Shown piece after piece: positions 46,425-59,523 of a stretch of DNA of 64,000 nucleotides; the stretch's first letter is position 1, and every line of letters begins with the position of its first letter. The notes under the pieces are model-generated. The model was not told the origin of the DNA, did no database searches, and was given only the letters and a program-made list of their open reading frames with translations. The stretch is from Blakeslea trispora (taxonomy: Eukaryota; Mucoromycota; Mucoromycetes; Mucorales; Choanephoraceae). The stretch is from contig JAIWNE010000029.1 in assembly GCA_025331445.1 (NCBI GenBank), forward strand, positions 265,747 to 329,746, read 5' to 3'. The position numbers were made by a program, and so were the translations under genes.

Positions 46425-48282
46425 GTAGTGGCTTATAAGCATGTATAATGATCATTCTTGAATCAAAAATAAAGAAAAATCCCCAATCTATGTATTTGTG
46501 CGTTTATAGAACCAGATATATATACACAAGTGATTATTCCCAGTTTACCCAAATGTTTGACCATCTCTTTGAAAATAGGTTAACCAATATGTTTATCAAA
46601 TTGATGACAAAGGTTCGTTAAGTATTTCAGAAAACAACTGACAAAATAGTGGATGAACTTCATGTTTAAAGACAGTGAATAAGAAAAAGGCGAATAAAGA
46701 GTTGTGTGTAAGAATAAAATAAGATGAATAACATTTTTCATACTTGAATGTCATTTCGATTTTTCTTGATATGTCTGGACCATCATTCTTTTGAGGGTCT
46801 AATCATGCCTTAACAATTGCTGACAGTAACCGTTTGATAGGCTGCAACCATCTCATTTAGAGTGACTTGAGTCTTGATTACTTGCAATGTTTAATCTTGA
46901 GCTTTTTAAATGTTTTCAAGACAATTTTTCGCAACGAGTCATTTCAAAGTAGATACACTAGTATCCAAGGATTTTTTTTAGCAAAATGGAACTTCATACA
47001 AACAGCTATATAGCATTTATAAGCATCTGTATTTATTCTGATTGGTTAACTTGCTTATCTTGTTGATTGTGTTTATGGTTTAGGCAACTGTAGAGAAAGT
47101 AACTGATTTGGTATTGTAGAAGAAACAAATAATACTAGGACTTGCTTTATTATCAACACTCTTGTCGACAAACCTCATTAGCTCAATGTCCCTGAGTGTG
47201 CCCAGGTTGCTTCATGTACTAAATTGTAATGTATAGTGTTAATGATGTCTGCACGCCTTTTCCTGTTTTCTCAATACAACAATATATTGTTCAAAATAGA
47301 CGGCAAGTCTTTGTCTTTGGTTACTTTAACATCTGACAATAATCATTGGGTTACACCAAGTATGAGGAGATCAATTGAGTCTGTATGTCTATAGTCAATG
47401 CAGTCCATGTTATGGCTATGAAAAAGTTAAACAGAAGTGATATATCAAGAGCCATCTAAGGACATCACTTGTCATTCAATAGGGTAATTAGTTCAAACAA
47501 ACAAAGCTATTGATTGCCAATTGACAGTTATCAGCTATTGTCCTTCAATTTATTAGATTTCTCTGCGCTTTTTTCTTCATTGCTCTCTTATTCGAAATCA
47601 CAGAATTGTAAATAGACTCTTTGATTCATAAACAGACGACTTCAGTTCATGGCAAGACAAGTTGAATCTATTCTCTTCTTAGCAGTGAAATACAAGAAAT
47701 TGCATAAAAAAACAAAAAAAAAAGAAGTCTTGCCCTGACTCTTAACATGCAAGCAAAGAATCTCAAAACTTGAAGCTCAAAGACAAAATATTTGGGGGGT
47801 CATACTCTTTTTTAAGGTGACTGCGAAAAATAGCACACTAGAAAGACATGCCCAGAGTAGTTTCCTTCCAAAATCCTATCACTCTGCTTTACCCTGGACT
47901 ATCCGTTGGCCTCTATCCCTATGTACGATCCCTTTTCTAACTTGACTATCTTTGACCCTCAAAGATCCCCGCCTTCTCTGCCTGCACATCCAGAGAAAAA
48001 AAAAAGAGACTTCTCAATTAGTTCCCCCCCTTCTTCACCTTTTCCATGATGCTTTAACATTTAGCCCATACACTTAGCCATTCCTCTCTTTACCTTCCAT
48101 CCCAGAAGGGTTTTTAGACTCCTTTCAGTTCAATCTGTCCCGGGCAATTTTGTCTAAATAGATTGTGTGCCCAAATGGGAATTTTTGTAAAAAAAAATGA
48201 AAAAATAAAACGCATTTTTTCTTTTTTTTTTCTTTTCTTTATTATTATTATCCTTCTTCTTCCATTTCAGTCTCTAGAAAAT
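46425..48282. other. 1.9-kb gene-free stretch
   Basis: AT-rich, no supported ORF. The 3' part (about 47900-48280) becomes pyrimidine-rich and is the likely promoter and leader of the Sds3-like gene. A CAG acceptor-like site at 48270 suggests a 5' UTR intron. Confidence 0.4.
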
Positions 48283-48640
48283 ATGCTGGAGACAAACAAT
48301 CCATATCCATTTGGCAATGCTACCAATAGCAACAACACAACCTCTAATATGGATAACAATAGTAGTAATAATCCTCCTAGTCATACTTCACCCACCCTCA
48401 CTTCAAATACCATGGCTGTTCTCACACCCCCCACTCAACTGTCTAGTTCACCACAACTATCCACAGGGCCACCACAGGCAACACCTGTCTCTACACCTAC
48501 ACCTACTACCAGCATGCCCTCTACCACACCGCCCTCACCACCACCTACCACGCCACAAGTCAATACTCACCTTGCCACCAGAGTAGACCAACCACCACCT
48601 CCACTACCAATACAACAACAACAACAGCAACAACAACAGC

Positions 48641-48713
<73 letters not shown>

Positions 48714-49261
48714 TAACAGCAATTATTACCCACCTTATCCAACTACTGAAGACTATTATTCTACCAACAAACAAAACTATTCATTTGGTGGTCGTCAGCA
48801 AGAAGAGTATCATCAGCCACTTTACTATAAATCATCTTCACCTAGCAGACTAAATAATAAAGCAACCTATAATGACTATATGAGACAACCTCCTCCACCT
48901 CCACCTCCTCCTATAGTTCATGTTTACCAACCCACACAACTCAAAAAGGAATCACCGCCTCCACTACAGGAAGAAGAAGATTGGTATGACCAACCCAAGG
49001 CAACTAAAGAACCAGCGACCTTGGTGGAATCGGGCGATAATAAAAAGATAAAGCGTAAAAAGGAAATGTCGCATTATATGGAACAGTTAAATCAAGATTT
49101 TCTACAGAATATAGAAGGGTAAAGATAAACAAGCATCATTCGAAAGAAAGAGTAATTCATGTTCTATAGGCTATATCTATCTAAACTCAATTCAATCAAT
49201 CATGAATTGAAAGAAGCACATCAAGGTAAAGCATGTTCATGCTTAGTTATCACCAGCCTAT

Positions 49262-49302
<41 letters not shown>

Positions 49303-50110
49303 GTAATTGTTAGACACACATACATTTTATCTGGATAATATAAGGGATTTAGAGGCAATGCGACAAAAGATGATTGAGGATGGTCAGCTGTTTAGAGAAT
49401 ATCAAAAACAAGTGACAGAGAATCAGTTTAGACTAGAAATATACCAAGCAGAAGAAGAATACACTGTAAGTGAGTTCTTTACCTTTTTTCTTGCAAGATA
49501 TCATTCATTGTCTTCAATAGGCCGAGACACAAGAGATAAGAGAGAAGCTGTTTACTGTATTAGAGGAAAAGAGACGAAAGCTGAAAGAAGATAAAGATAA
49601 TTGTGACTTGGCTTATGGTAAAAACGAAAAAAAAATATATGAAGAGAAAAAAGTAAACTTATCCCCCCCCCTTTTAGATCTTGTGATGGATACACAGGCT
49701 CGATTGCATAAGCGTAATTTGCGTAAAAGAGGGCCCGAGAATCCAGATAGCAAATCCAACAAAAAGAAACATCTGAATGATATCCTTTTTTATATAATGA
49801 TGAATGAATGACTGACCCTTTCTCTCTTTTTACTGTTATTATTATCCTTAACTATTTGGTTTGTTTACGTCCTTCATTAGTATTCAAGTTAAAAGATGAT
49901 GATATTCTTTCAGATATGCAAGCCATGCGCAATGTAAGATAAGCAACTACATACACCCATACACACACACACACATACACATACACACACATACACCAAT
50001 ACTGGATAAAGAAATGGGATAAGCTTATACGCTATTAGGGAATGATTTCGACACCTACATCCTCTTCACTTCATGCATTCAAGAAATCCACTTACAAAAA
50101 GAAACAATAA
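48283..50110 (+). CDS. SDS3: Sds3/BRMS1-like subunit of an Rpd3-type histone deacetylase complex, with a U12 intron
   Basis: Seven exons (48283-49118, 49170-49225, 49314-49465, 49521-49617, 49678-49779, 49869-49933, 50039-50110) give 459 aa. Residues 1-250 are low-complexity: Asn/Ser/Thr/Pro-rich, with 33 consecutive Gln at ~111-143 and a run of Pro. From ~265 comes the Sds3 domain: HYMEQLNQDFLQNIEGLY, YLDNIRDLEAMRQKMIEDG, FREYQKQVTENQFRLE, LFTVLEEKRRKLKEDKDN, then LRKRGPENPD with a basic run. The region GPSLVFKLKDDDILSDMQAM matches the GPYIVYML...DILEDW region of BRMS1. The family bridges the Sin3/Rpd3 corepressor, so a chromatin role is expected. Intron 5 is AT-AC. The ATG at 48283 is preferred over an upstream in-frame ATG (48163) reading poly-pyrimidine. 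Confidence 0.88.
48613..48711 (+). repeat. CAA/CAG tract encoding 33 glutamines
   Basis: Mostly CAA with a few CAG units near the 5' end, inside exon 1 of the Sds3-like gene. Likely length-variable between strains. Confidence 0.95.
49265..49299 (+). repeat. CT microsatellite in an intron of the Sds3-like gene
   Basis: About 17 CT units, just upstream of the acceptor at 49313, so it also forms the polypyrimidine tract of that intron. Confidence 0.95.
49780..49868 (+). other. U12-type AT-AC intron
   Basis: The 5' splice site ATATCCTTT is an exact match to the minor-spliceosome consensus. A branch-point match ATCCTTAAC ends at 49852, 16 nt before the intron end TTTAC. The 89-nt intron joins the exons in phase and keeps GPSLVFKL. 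An AG 12 nt further on would also stay in frame but would delete the conserved Gly-Pro. Confidence 0.8.
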
Positions 50111-50197
50111 ATATTTCTATTTATTTATTTATTTTTACATGTGGAAATCTAAAATACGCGTTTTCTTTTTCTATTTATTTCTGTTTCTTTTAAAAAA

Positions 50198-51740
50198 ATG
50201 AACCCTCAAGCAGAGTCTGATTTGACAAATCGATATCTCGAGTTTAAGAGTACAAGCACTAAAATTGGCCTTGAAGAAGCCTTGGTAAAAATAAAAAAAA
50301 CATCTATTTAAATGCATAAACAATAAATTAATAAAGTCCATATTTCTTAGGTACAATACCGAACTGTAAGACCACAAGACTGGCGATTGTAAGCCTCCTT
50401 TCTCCCCTTCTTAGTGCTATTAAACTTAACCCATTTCTTTTGGTAGTGAGATCTTGATCGAGTTGTTTTTTATTCAACATGAAGTATGTCATGGAACACC
50501 CGATCGTACCAACAAAAAGATCCGGTCAACTATACGACTTTTGAACAATGAAGCCTTTATAAAGGAACATGGCATCTTGCTTGTTGAACTTATCGAACTA
50601 TATGTTCATATGGAATCAGACTCAAAGTATCTGATAGAAGGCTTTATTCATCTTTCTACTCGATGCGATATGATACAGTTATTGACAATGGATGAATACC
50701 TTTATCGTCAGGTATAAATTAAGAAGAAAAGGCTTACTGTTTTTCTATCAATCCTTTATTGACAGTCTTCTTCTTTTCTTTCCGAAAGGCTATAGATCAA
50801 TTGATGCATTGTGTTCATCGAATGGATACTCGGTTCACTATTCAGATAAGTGAAATGATCTATAAAGGCATTGAAAAAGCGCCTCAAGATATACTCTGGG
50901 TTCGATTCAAACTGGTGGAAATGCAGATTTTGCCTGATTTAGTGACTCGATTGACAGCCACATACAGTAAAGATACGGTAAAGTCAGAGCTTGGCCGAGA
51001 TCATGGATTCACTCTTGACTCACGCCTTGTAAAGGTTGAATTTCTAAATGGCGTATTCACAGGTAAATCAACTTGGTTTTTAGCTCAATCAGCCAACAGT
51101 GGACAATATTTCATCAAAATGAAGCAAAAGGTCTTGAAAGAGATAGAAATGAACTTTTCAGTAAGTCTTTTTTGAATTCAAAAAAGAAATCTTATTGAAT
51201 CCTCTCCTTATAAAAGAAAGATAACAGTATTGCTGTATTAGCGAGTATAAGAGCACTTGCTGGTATTATTGGATTTTTTGGTATAAAACTGATAGATACA
51301 GAAGTGAGTCTATGTCTTAAAATACTGGGTCAGACAAAACATAAGAAACTGGTCCGTTTGTTGCTTGCTCTAGTATTACTTGCTGCAGATCAGTTTCTTC
51401 GAAAACAGGTAAGAAAGGGAGAGAAACTAGATGTGCAAAATGATGAAATTGAAGGATGGATAGAATGAATTAGCCACTGTATTGAATCAACTGTTACAAT
51501 CGGGCTTATCCGAACTACCATTACTGCTGCTTGTTCATTTTCAGACAGATGGCATTCCACAGATAGAAGACAGTGTTCGATCTGTTCTGACAATGCAATT
51601 GCCTATACGTAAGTCTCTTATGGATTGTTAGGAAAATGACTAACAGCATGTTTTCTTCAATAGCAAGGTTGGGATTGTTTGAAATGCAAAAGCTGTTTAA
51701 ATCATTGAAAATCACACCTGCCACTGTTCATATCTTATAA
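50198..51740 (+). CDS. Integrator complex subunit 2-like protein (short)
   Basis: Seven exons (50198-50284, 50351-50388, 50447-50711, 50789-51160, 51217-51408, 51464-51608, 51664-51740) give 391 aa, all-helical in appearance with no low-complexity part. The C-terminal third resembles the middle of animal INTS2: IRALAGIIGFFGIKLIDTE against a CALLGIAGLKFTDEE-type segment, ELPLLLLVHFQTDGIP against a LLLVAMYFHSNQ-type segment, and SVLTMQLPIPRLGLFEMQKLF against a STLGMKIVIKPSSLSRMKTIF-type segment. The comparison is from memory of the family and is not a computed alignment. Animal INTS2 is ~1200 aa, so this lacks much of the N- and C-terminal parts. Integrator cleaves nascent RNA and attenuates Pol II. 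It starts 88 bp after the Sds3-like stop. Confidence 0.6.
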
Positions 51741-53255
<1,515 letters not shown>

Positions 53256-53893
53256 GTTCTATACACACTTCTTATCTATTAAATGAAACCATGATTTCGC
53301 TTTACTTTATTTGACTACAATAAAACATTGAACCATGTTTATTTCTATTCTGCATCTCATTCAATTTTCTCCTATTTGTTTTGCATCTTTGTCATGTTCA
53401 TATTTGATGACAAATAAATAAACAAAAAAAACACGGTTATGCATTTCTCAATGACGATATAGGAGGAAGAGTATTCATGTATAGATTTAGTCTTCTTTGT
53501 TTAAGAAAAGGCCTTTTAACAATTACACATGTATTGTGTACAAAATTAGGATATTTCTTTGTTCGTTTTATCAAATATGATTTATAAATTGGATAGATCA
53601 ATTCCAACACAAAACCTCTTGACTTGTTTCAAAAAGCTAAATTAGACAAAGAATCTACTTACCACAAGAAAGCTTAGAGCACGTTGTTTTGAATAATATT
53701 CATCTTCTTTAAAAGGAAACTATTACCCTAAATCAAAGTACTGCTTGAGTTAAATTGAGGCTGCGTAAATACAAAGTCTATTTTCAATCAATGGTGTACA
53801 GTTTTTATTTATTTAAACAAGAATGGCGTTGAAAGCATAGTAATAAATTCAATTTTTTTTATATGTATAAAAAAGAAATTTGTTTTACATGGA
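53256..53893. other. 3' flanks of convergent UBI4 and RNA14/CSTF3
   Basis: AT-rich terminator-type DNA between two convergent genes, with AATAAA-like motifs near 53318 and 53414. No ORF supported. Confidence 0.4.
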
Positions 53894-56800
53894 TTAATAA
53901 GGAGGATCATCACGATGTCTCTTGGCTTGTCTTTGTCTAAATAAATCGAAATCTGGTGGTCTGTTGGGACCCATACCTAAGAAAAATAGACAATGTTAAA
54001 CATTTACATTTCTTTGAACCTCCTCTTTCTTCTAAAAAAAAACAAAAAATACCTTTGTGAGGTTGATAATCATCATCATAATCATCTCTTCCTCTACGTT
54101 TCATGTTGGATTTATTGCCCATATTGCCACGGGCTTGCATCTGATTAGGAGGCCCTGGTCTTCCTTTAAAACCACCAAGACGACCGGGATTAGGGCCTCC
54201 TTGAGGTCGAGCACCATAATTCCTAGGTGGCATATCTCTATTGGGCATAGGAGGCTTGGGTTGATTCATCATGGGTCTTGAAGGTTGTGCTTGTTGGGGT
54301 GGTAAGGGTATGATGATTGTTCGCAAAAGATCAACAATTTCAATAGGCGAAATAATGGGGCCGTTAAACGTTTGTGCAGGTGGCAAATTAGACACGAAAT
54401 AGGCAACCGCATCAGGCAAAGAAACAGCTGCCGGGCTACTGGATGGGCCCACAGGAGGAACAGAATGCATGGGACTGTTGTTCATCCATCCACTATTACC
54501 AGACATAGCCTGAGGTTGTGTAGGAGGCATCACGGCGGAAGAGGGAACCATAGGCTGCGATGGAGCAGCTGGGGGTGGAACAGATGGTGAGGCTGTCTCT
54601 ACTGGGGGGCCTGGGACTATCGTGGTGATGATGGGTGAGGCATTGGCTGGACGAGCCGTGGGTTTGAATGCTTGCCATTGGCCTAGATCAGGACGAGGAT
54701 ATTTTTCAGGATGTACAGGCTCCAAAAGGGGTCGCTTCTGATGTTCCTTCGATGCTGAAGCAGAAGAAGAGGAAGTAGGTTGTTGAGGTTGAGGTTGAGC
54801 CTGTTGTTGAGGCTGAGCCTGTGCAGTTTCATCCTTGACCAAGGTGGCTTCTGTCCTCAATGGATGACCAACAGTATAACCTAGTTCCTTTTCTTCAATA
54901 GTACGTATATCCAGATAGCTATGTCGTTTCAAAAAGGATTCTGTTGTGTTGACAGCAGGATCAGACATGGCTTCAACCCGTCTCTTTTCCACGCTCTGAA
55001 CAGAAGCTAGATCCCCATATTTGTTTTCGTATTCCAAAAATTTCAACCAGATAGCACTTGCCTTTTCAGCAGGCATGGTAGCCAGTGTTCTTTCAAAGAG
55101 AGCACGTGTATTGTTATCATCATTCATCTGAATCAAAAAGTCCAGATATTGGCAGACAAAATCGGGATTGTTGGCAAATGATTTCTGACCTAAACTAAAG
55201 ACTTTACCAGCAATGTTGGCGTCCTTGGAATTATGATACTCCATCAGAGCATCAGCCACATAGACGTGATAAGTACAGTTGGTTGCCTTACGTGCTCTCG
55301 AGAACAAGGCGCGAGCACTCTTGATCCCATCCGAACGACGAGCAAATCGCATATAATTGATCCAAACCAGAGAACCAGCACGTGCAATTGCATCCACCTG
55401 CTCATTCAATTTGCTTTCAATCGCCTCTTGTTCTCGCTTAACATGTCTTTCGCGAGATCGCAACTGCTCTCTCAGTTCGCCATCAATATCGTCTGATAGA
55501 TTCATGGCAGCTCTCTCTTCCTCAGCCTCTTGTGTGATACGAGCTATTTCCTGCTGAGAGGTTGATTTGAGTGCTTCTGATTCTTTATCGAGATTAGCAG
55601 TCAGTTGGTCATATGCCTCTCGAGCCTCATCTAGTTGTCGCCGAGATTCGCACAACTCGGCATAAGAAAAGTTCAACAGGAGACTGGTGGGCAGAATTTC
55701 GATACCTTGTTTCAGAATATACAAGGCCTTTTCGGGTTTGTTGAGTGCCTGATAGTAATTGGCAAAACTGTACCAGATCTCGGGATAGAAGCGGAGGACA
55801 AGGAAGGCTTGTTGATAGGCATAGGCTACTCGTTCCATGATAGCATTCTCGTCTTCAAGTTGTAAAGGGTCGCTCTTTTCCCATTCAATATATTTCTTCC
55901 ATAAATCGAGCTGGTTTAGTTCTGCAGGAGTCCATTGAGGAGGTAGAGGAACAGTGTTTGTGTTGATATTGTCTGTAAAGAGACGCATCTCACGTAATGC
56001 TGTACGTGCTGTCATATAAGCTGATGATTTCTCACCCAAAAACTTTTTGGCCTACCCATTTTAAAGGAAAAAGAGATAGATTAGAAAAAAAAAGGGAAGG
56101 ACATGATCAACTTATTCCTCCTACTGTCAAGCGATTCAAGTTGTTTTCCCATTGATCATATTCCTTCCAGAGATGTTCGACATTGTTTAATGGTATTGTT
56201 ACTGCCTTTTGATAGGCACGACGCATGGAATCCATCTTTCGTTGTTCTTCCCAGGTATTGGTTGTCTACACAAACATCATAAGAGAAATGCAAGCTAAAT
56301 CAAAATGTATCACAATACCTCGGCAGATTTGAGAAAGTAAATGTAATCAGCCCAGATGGGGCCAGCATCTCTATCGATACCAACATTACTCAATACATAT
56401 TCATAAGCCTTTTCAATAATGGCTCTTGCTTCAGGAGTGACAGAAGACCCACTTTCTCCTAAATTAATGCGGCGAATGTAACCCAGGTAAAACTTCCAAA
56501 GATCAACAGACAATACAGTCTTCAGGCAGCGAGTAAACAATGCCTCGACCTCATTGAAGTTGGAGAATTTGAGTTCAGTTTCTAGATAGGCAAGCCAATG
56601 TTTTGGCTTTTTTTTGTGTGTTTCGAAATAACAGTCATCATGAAAGAATAATAATAGAAGAGAATAAAAAAAAAAAAAAGAAGAAAAAAACAGACCCAAA
56701 TAAAGAAAGAGAGAAAAGAGTTGAGTACAAACAGACATGTCAAACAAAGAAAATCATGTCACTGCTATAAACACACGACTTACAGAAGTAGGAAAGATGG

Positions 56801-57117
56801 CCAAAAAACGCTCATAAACACTACGAATTGCTTCCAAATCACCACTTTGCTGAGCATCATTCATCAAGCCTATCCAAGCTTCAATATCATATTCAGACTC
56901 TTTAATACGCGATTCAAATCTCTCTTTTTTTAATAATGCCTTTTGGTTGATAGTAGGTGGCTCTGTTGAAGCCTTTGGTTGCTCTTGATGTTGTTGTTGC
57001 TGCTGCTGTTGTTGTTGTTGTTGCTCTGGTGGTTCTGGAGAGTAATGAGCTTGCTGCTGCTGTTGTTGTTGTTGTTGCTGCTGTTGTTGCTGCTGTTGTT
57101 GCTGCTGTTGTTGCTGC

Positions 57118-57181
<64 letters not shown>

Positions 57182-57590
57182 GCTGTTGCTGATAGGCAGC
57201 AACAGGAATCTGCCAAGAAGCAGGTGCACTTAAGAAAGGCGTAGCGGCTTCATTGTCATTGTCGGCTTCACTATGAATAATGTCCATTGACTGGTCTGCT
57301 GCGTCTTCGTTTTCTTCGTCTTCCGAACCCATATCCTCAGGCAAGTTTTCCAAAGACATGTCTGCATCAGTGGTTGATTGTTGGTGTGTGTCATGGGTCG
57401 AATCTTGTTCTTTTGTTGATGGCAGATCAGAATGTTCAGCTGTAGTAGTGTCTACAGAGGACTCAGGAAACTCTGGACGTTCCAGTGTTGCTTGCTCCTC
57501 TGACTGTTCTTCCATAGTGACATCTTCTTGCTTTTCTTCTTTTTCTATAGGAGGATCCATCACGAAATCGACAGGTGCATCAGACTCCAT
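53894..57590 (-). CDS. RNA14: cleavage stimulation factor subunit 3 / Rna14 (pre-mRNA 3'-end processing)
   Basis: Five exons (56784-57590, 56319-56606, 56125-56265, 54053-56051, 53894-53976) give 1105 aa. The N-terminus is acidic (EEKQEDVTMEEQSEE), then carries 47 consecutive Gln (~134-180) and a second shorter Gln run. From ~215 the HAT-repeat/Suf domain starts: FESRIKESEYDIEAWIGLMND, IRSVYERFLAIFP, KHWLAYLETELKF, LWKFYLGYIRR, IWADYIYFLK, TAKKFLGEKSSAYMTAR, and later LVWINYMRFARRSDGIKSAR, FLIQMNDDNNTRALFERTL and IWLKFLEYENKYGDL. The C-terminus is Pro/Gln-rich with a region (PDAVAYFVSNLPPAQTFNG) like the monkeytail that binds Rna15/CstF64, then an RG-rich tail. The protein dimerises and scaffolds CstF/CF IA. 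A 5-nt extension GTAGG at the exon 3 end is intronic. Confidence 0.95.
57051..57191 (-). repeat. CAA/CAG tract encoding 47 glutamines in RNA14
   Basis: Mixed CAA and CAG on the minus strand. CAG units are spaced regularly in the downstream half (CAGCAACAACAG periods), suggesting duplication of a 12-nt unit. Likely variable in length. Confidence 0.95.
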
Positions 57591-59523
57591 ATTATAAATG
57601 TGTTTGAAAGATACACGAAAAAAAATAAAAAATAAAAAAAAAATATTTTTGCCAAATTCATCATTTTGATGAGCGCGCCTTGACACTTTATTCAGATGGT
57701 TGAATAATTGAATTGAGACTAGAAATGAGTCTTGAATTTTCGAACCTGTAAACAAACGGCCAATCATATAGCAGAGACAACCTCTTTATAGCGAGTAAAG
57801 AGGGTCGTAACAATTAAAATAACGATACTTTACACAAGGTCAAGAGAATAAAGAGAGAGAGATTCACACCTTGTTCTTTCTCAGTTATTTCTTTAGAAAC
57901 ATGTCCTTTTTTCTCTTGACTCTAGTGCTTTATTTATTCAAGCCAATATCAAAACGTAAAGGGGGGGGGAACACAAAAAAAAAAGTGTTTCACTGTGAAT
58001 AAAGAAGAGCTTGTGATTATTTTTCTTGTTCTTTTGAAATAAATAACTCAGCACACTATTTCCATTCTCGGGTTATTGTTTATCTTTAAATAAAAGGAGA
58101 GCTACACAAAAGAAAGTCTTTAACGAACGTCATTGATAGTAAAATGATGTCAATTAACCGTATATTATCGACGCAAAGAAGATCATTTAAAATCGGGGTT
58201 ATTGCCCTCCTTCTTTTTCTTTTAGACTATGAACTCCTTATCTGATTCTCCTTTGCAGACAAAAAAAAAAGTGAAGAGCAACAAAGAAGCGTGCACGTGA
58301 AAAGAGGAATTGCCAAAACAAAGGTGTCGTTTTTTTTTTGTGTGTGTAAAACGTGTCATTCAGAATGTGTTTGGTTTCATAAAGTAGAAATAAAATGCGT
58401 ATTCACAGCCTTTCTATCTCTATTTCGTTGTGACCAATGAGATAGCATCTACTTGTTTTAAATAAGCTTAATTGATGGCACTGTTATTCTGCTTAAAGAA
58501 ACATTCTCTTTGAAAGGAAATTCCTGTTCTCATTGTTTAACAAACAAAGTAACTCATCCAATCTATTACTAACCATTCAAACACACAGAAGCAAGGAGAG
58601 GTCATCCTTTACTTTTTTTTCTTTGTCTATACCACAGTCTGTTCATCTCATTTGACAGTTCTATTGTCTGTAATAGACACTTTATTTTGTTTCAGGAGGT
58701 GTGTGTGTGTGTACCAGCCTGTGTTTTCTTTTAAGCTTAAAAAGGCAGGATAGTCTTATAGTCTCTTTAGTAAGTTTGTTTGTGCCTATTTTAAACAAGT
58801 AGAATAACAATAAGAAACGCACAGACCCTTTTTCTTGTCATTTCAATCTTGGTTACTTTGAACTAAAGAAAACAATAAAAAAGACCTTTTAAAGTTTAGT
58901 AAAAAAAAGAAAGAAAAAGTGTCTAGTTCCCCCCCCCTTCTCCTTCTCTTTCTCCCCTCTTTTTTTTTTTCTTACTATTTAAGCTGAATGGACTGATTGA
59001 TCTAATGACGCTTTTTTATTTTTAGTCAAATCAGAATGTCAATTTTTTCTTAAACAGAGATTTTCAAATGTATAATACTGTAGCACAGAAGCTAAATCCC
59101 CATTGAGAAAAAGTGTAACTGGTTTAATGCTGTGTTACTCTTATATAGGCCCACATCTAAATGGGAAAGATATCACATTATTTCTAGAGAGAGAGAGAGA
59201 GAGAGAGAGAGGAGTGTCATTTATTTCCCACCTTGTTAGTATGTATTACCAATAGGGGTCTAGTTTGAGCGATCATTCTAGTCAACACACTGTATTGCCA
59301 CACAAACTATCAATGTCTCTTTAGACTATAATATCTGTCAATTTATTATCATAAAAAACAAGAGAGAGAGAGAAAAACAGAAAGCAAAAATAAGAATAAT
59401 AATAATAATAATAGGAACAAAAGAAAGGCATAATAATAAAGTGAGAAACGACCTTTTTTTTTTTCTATCTATAAAATGAATGAATTGTTACATAATTAAA
59501 AAAGAAGAAGCGAATGATGTTAT
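57591..59523. other. 1.9-kb gene-free stretch
   Basis: Promoter side of RNA14 and 3' side of the homeobox gene. Contains GT (near 58698), GA (59186-59212) and AAT (59394-59413) microsatellites and C-, G- and A-runs. No supported gene. Confidence 0.4.
59186..59212 (+). repeat. GA microsatellite
   Basis: About 13 GA units in intergenic DNA. Confidence 0.9.

Noticed and set aside
48163..48282. Upstream in-frame ATG of the Sds3-like gene giving 40 more residues
   Set aside because: The extension is Lys/Phe/Ile low complexity from poly-A/T runs and contains an acceptor-like CAG, so it is more likely a leader with an intron.
56914..57244. Poly-Thr, poly-Asn, poly-Leu and poly-Val ORFs around the Gln tract
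   Set aside because: Other-frame readings of the CAA/CAG repeat.
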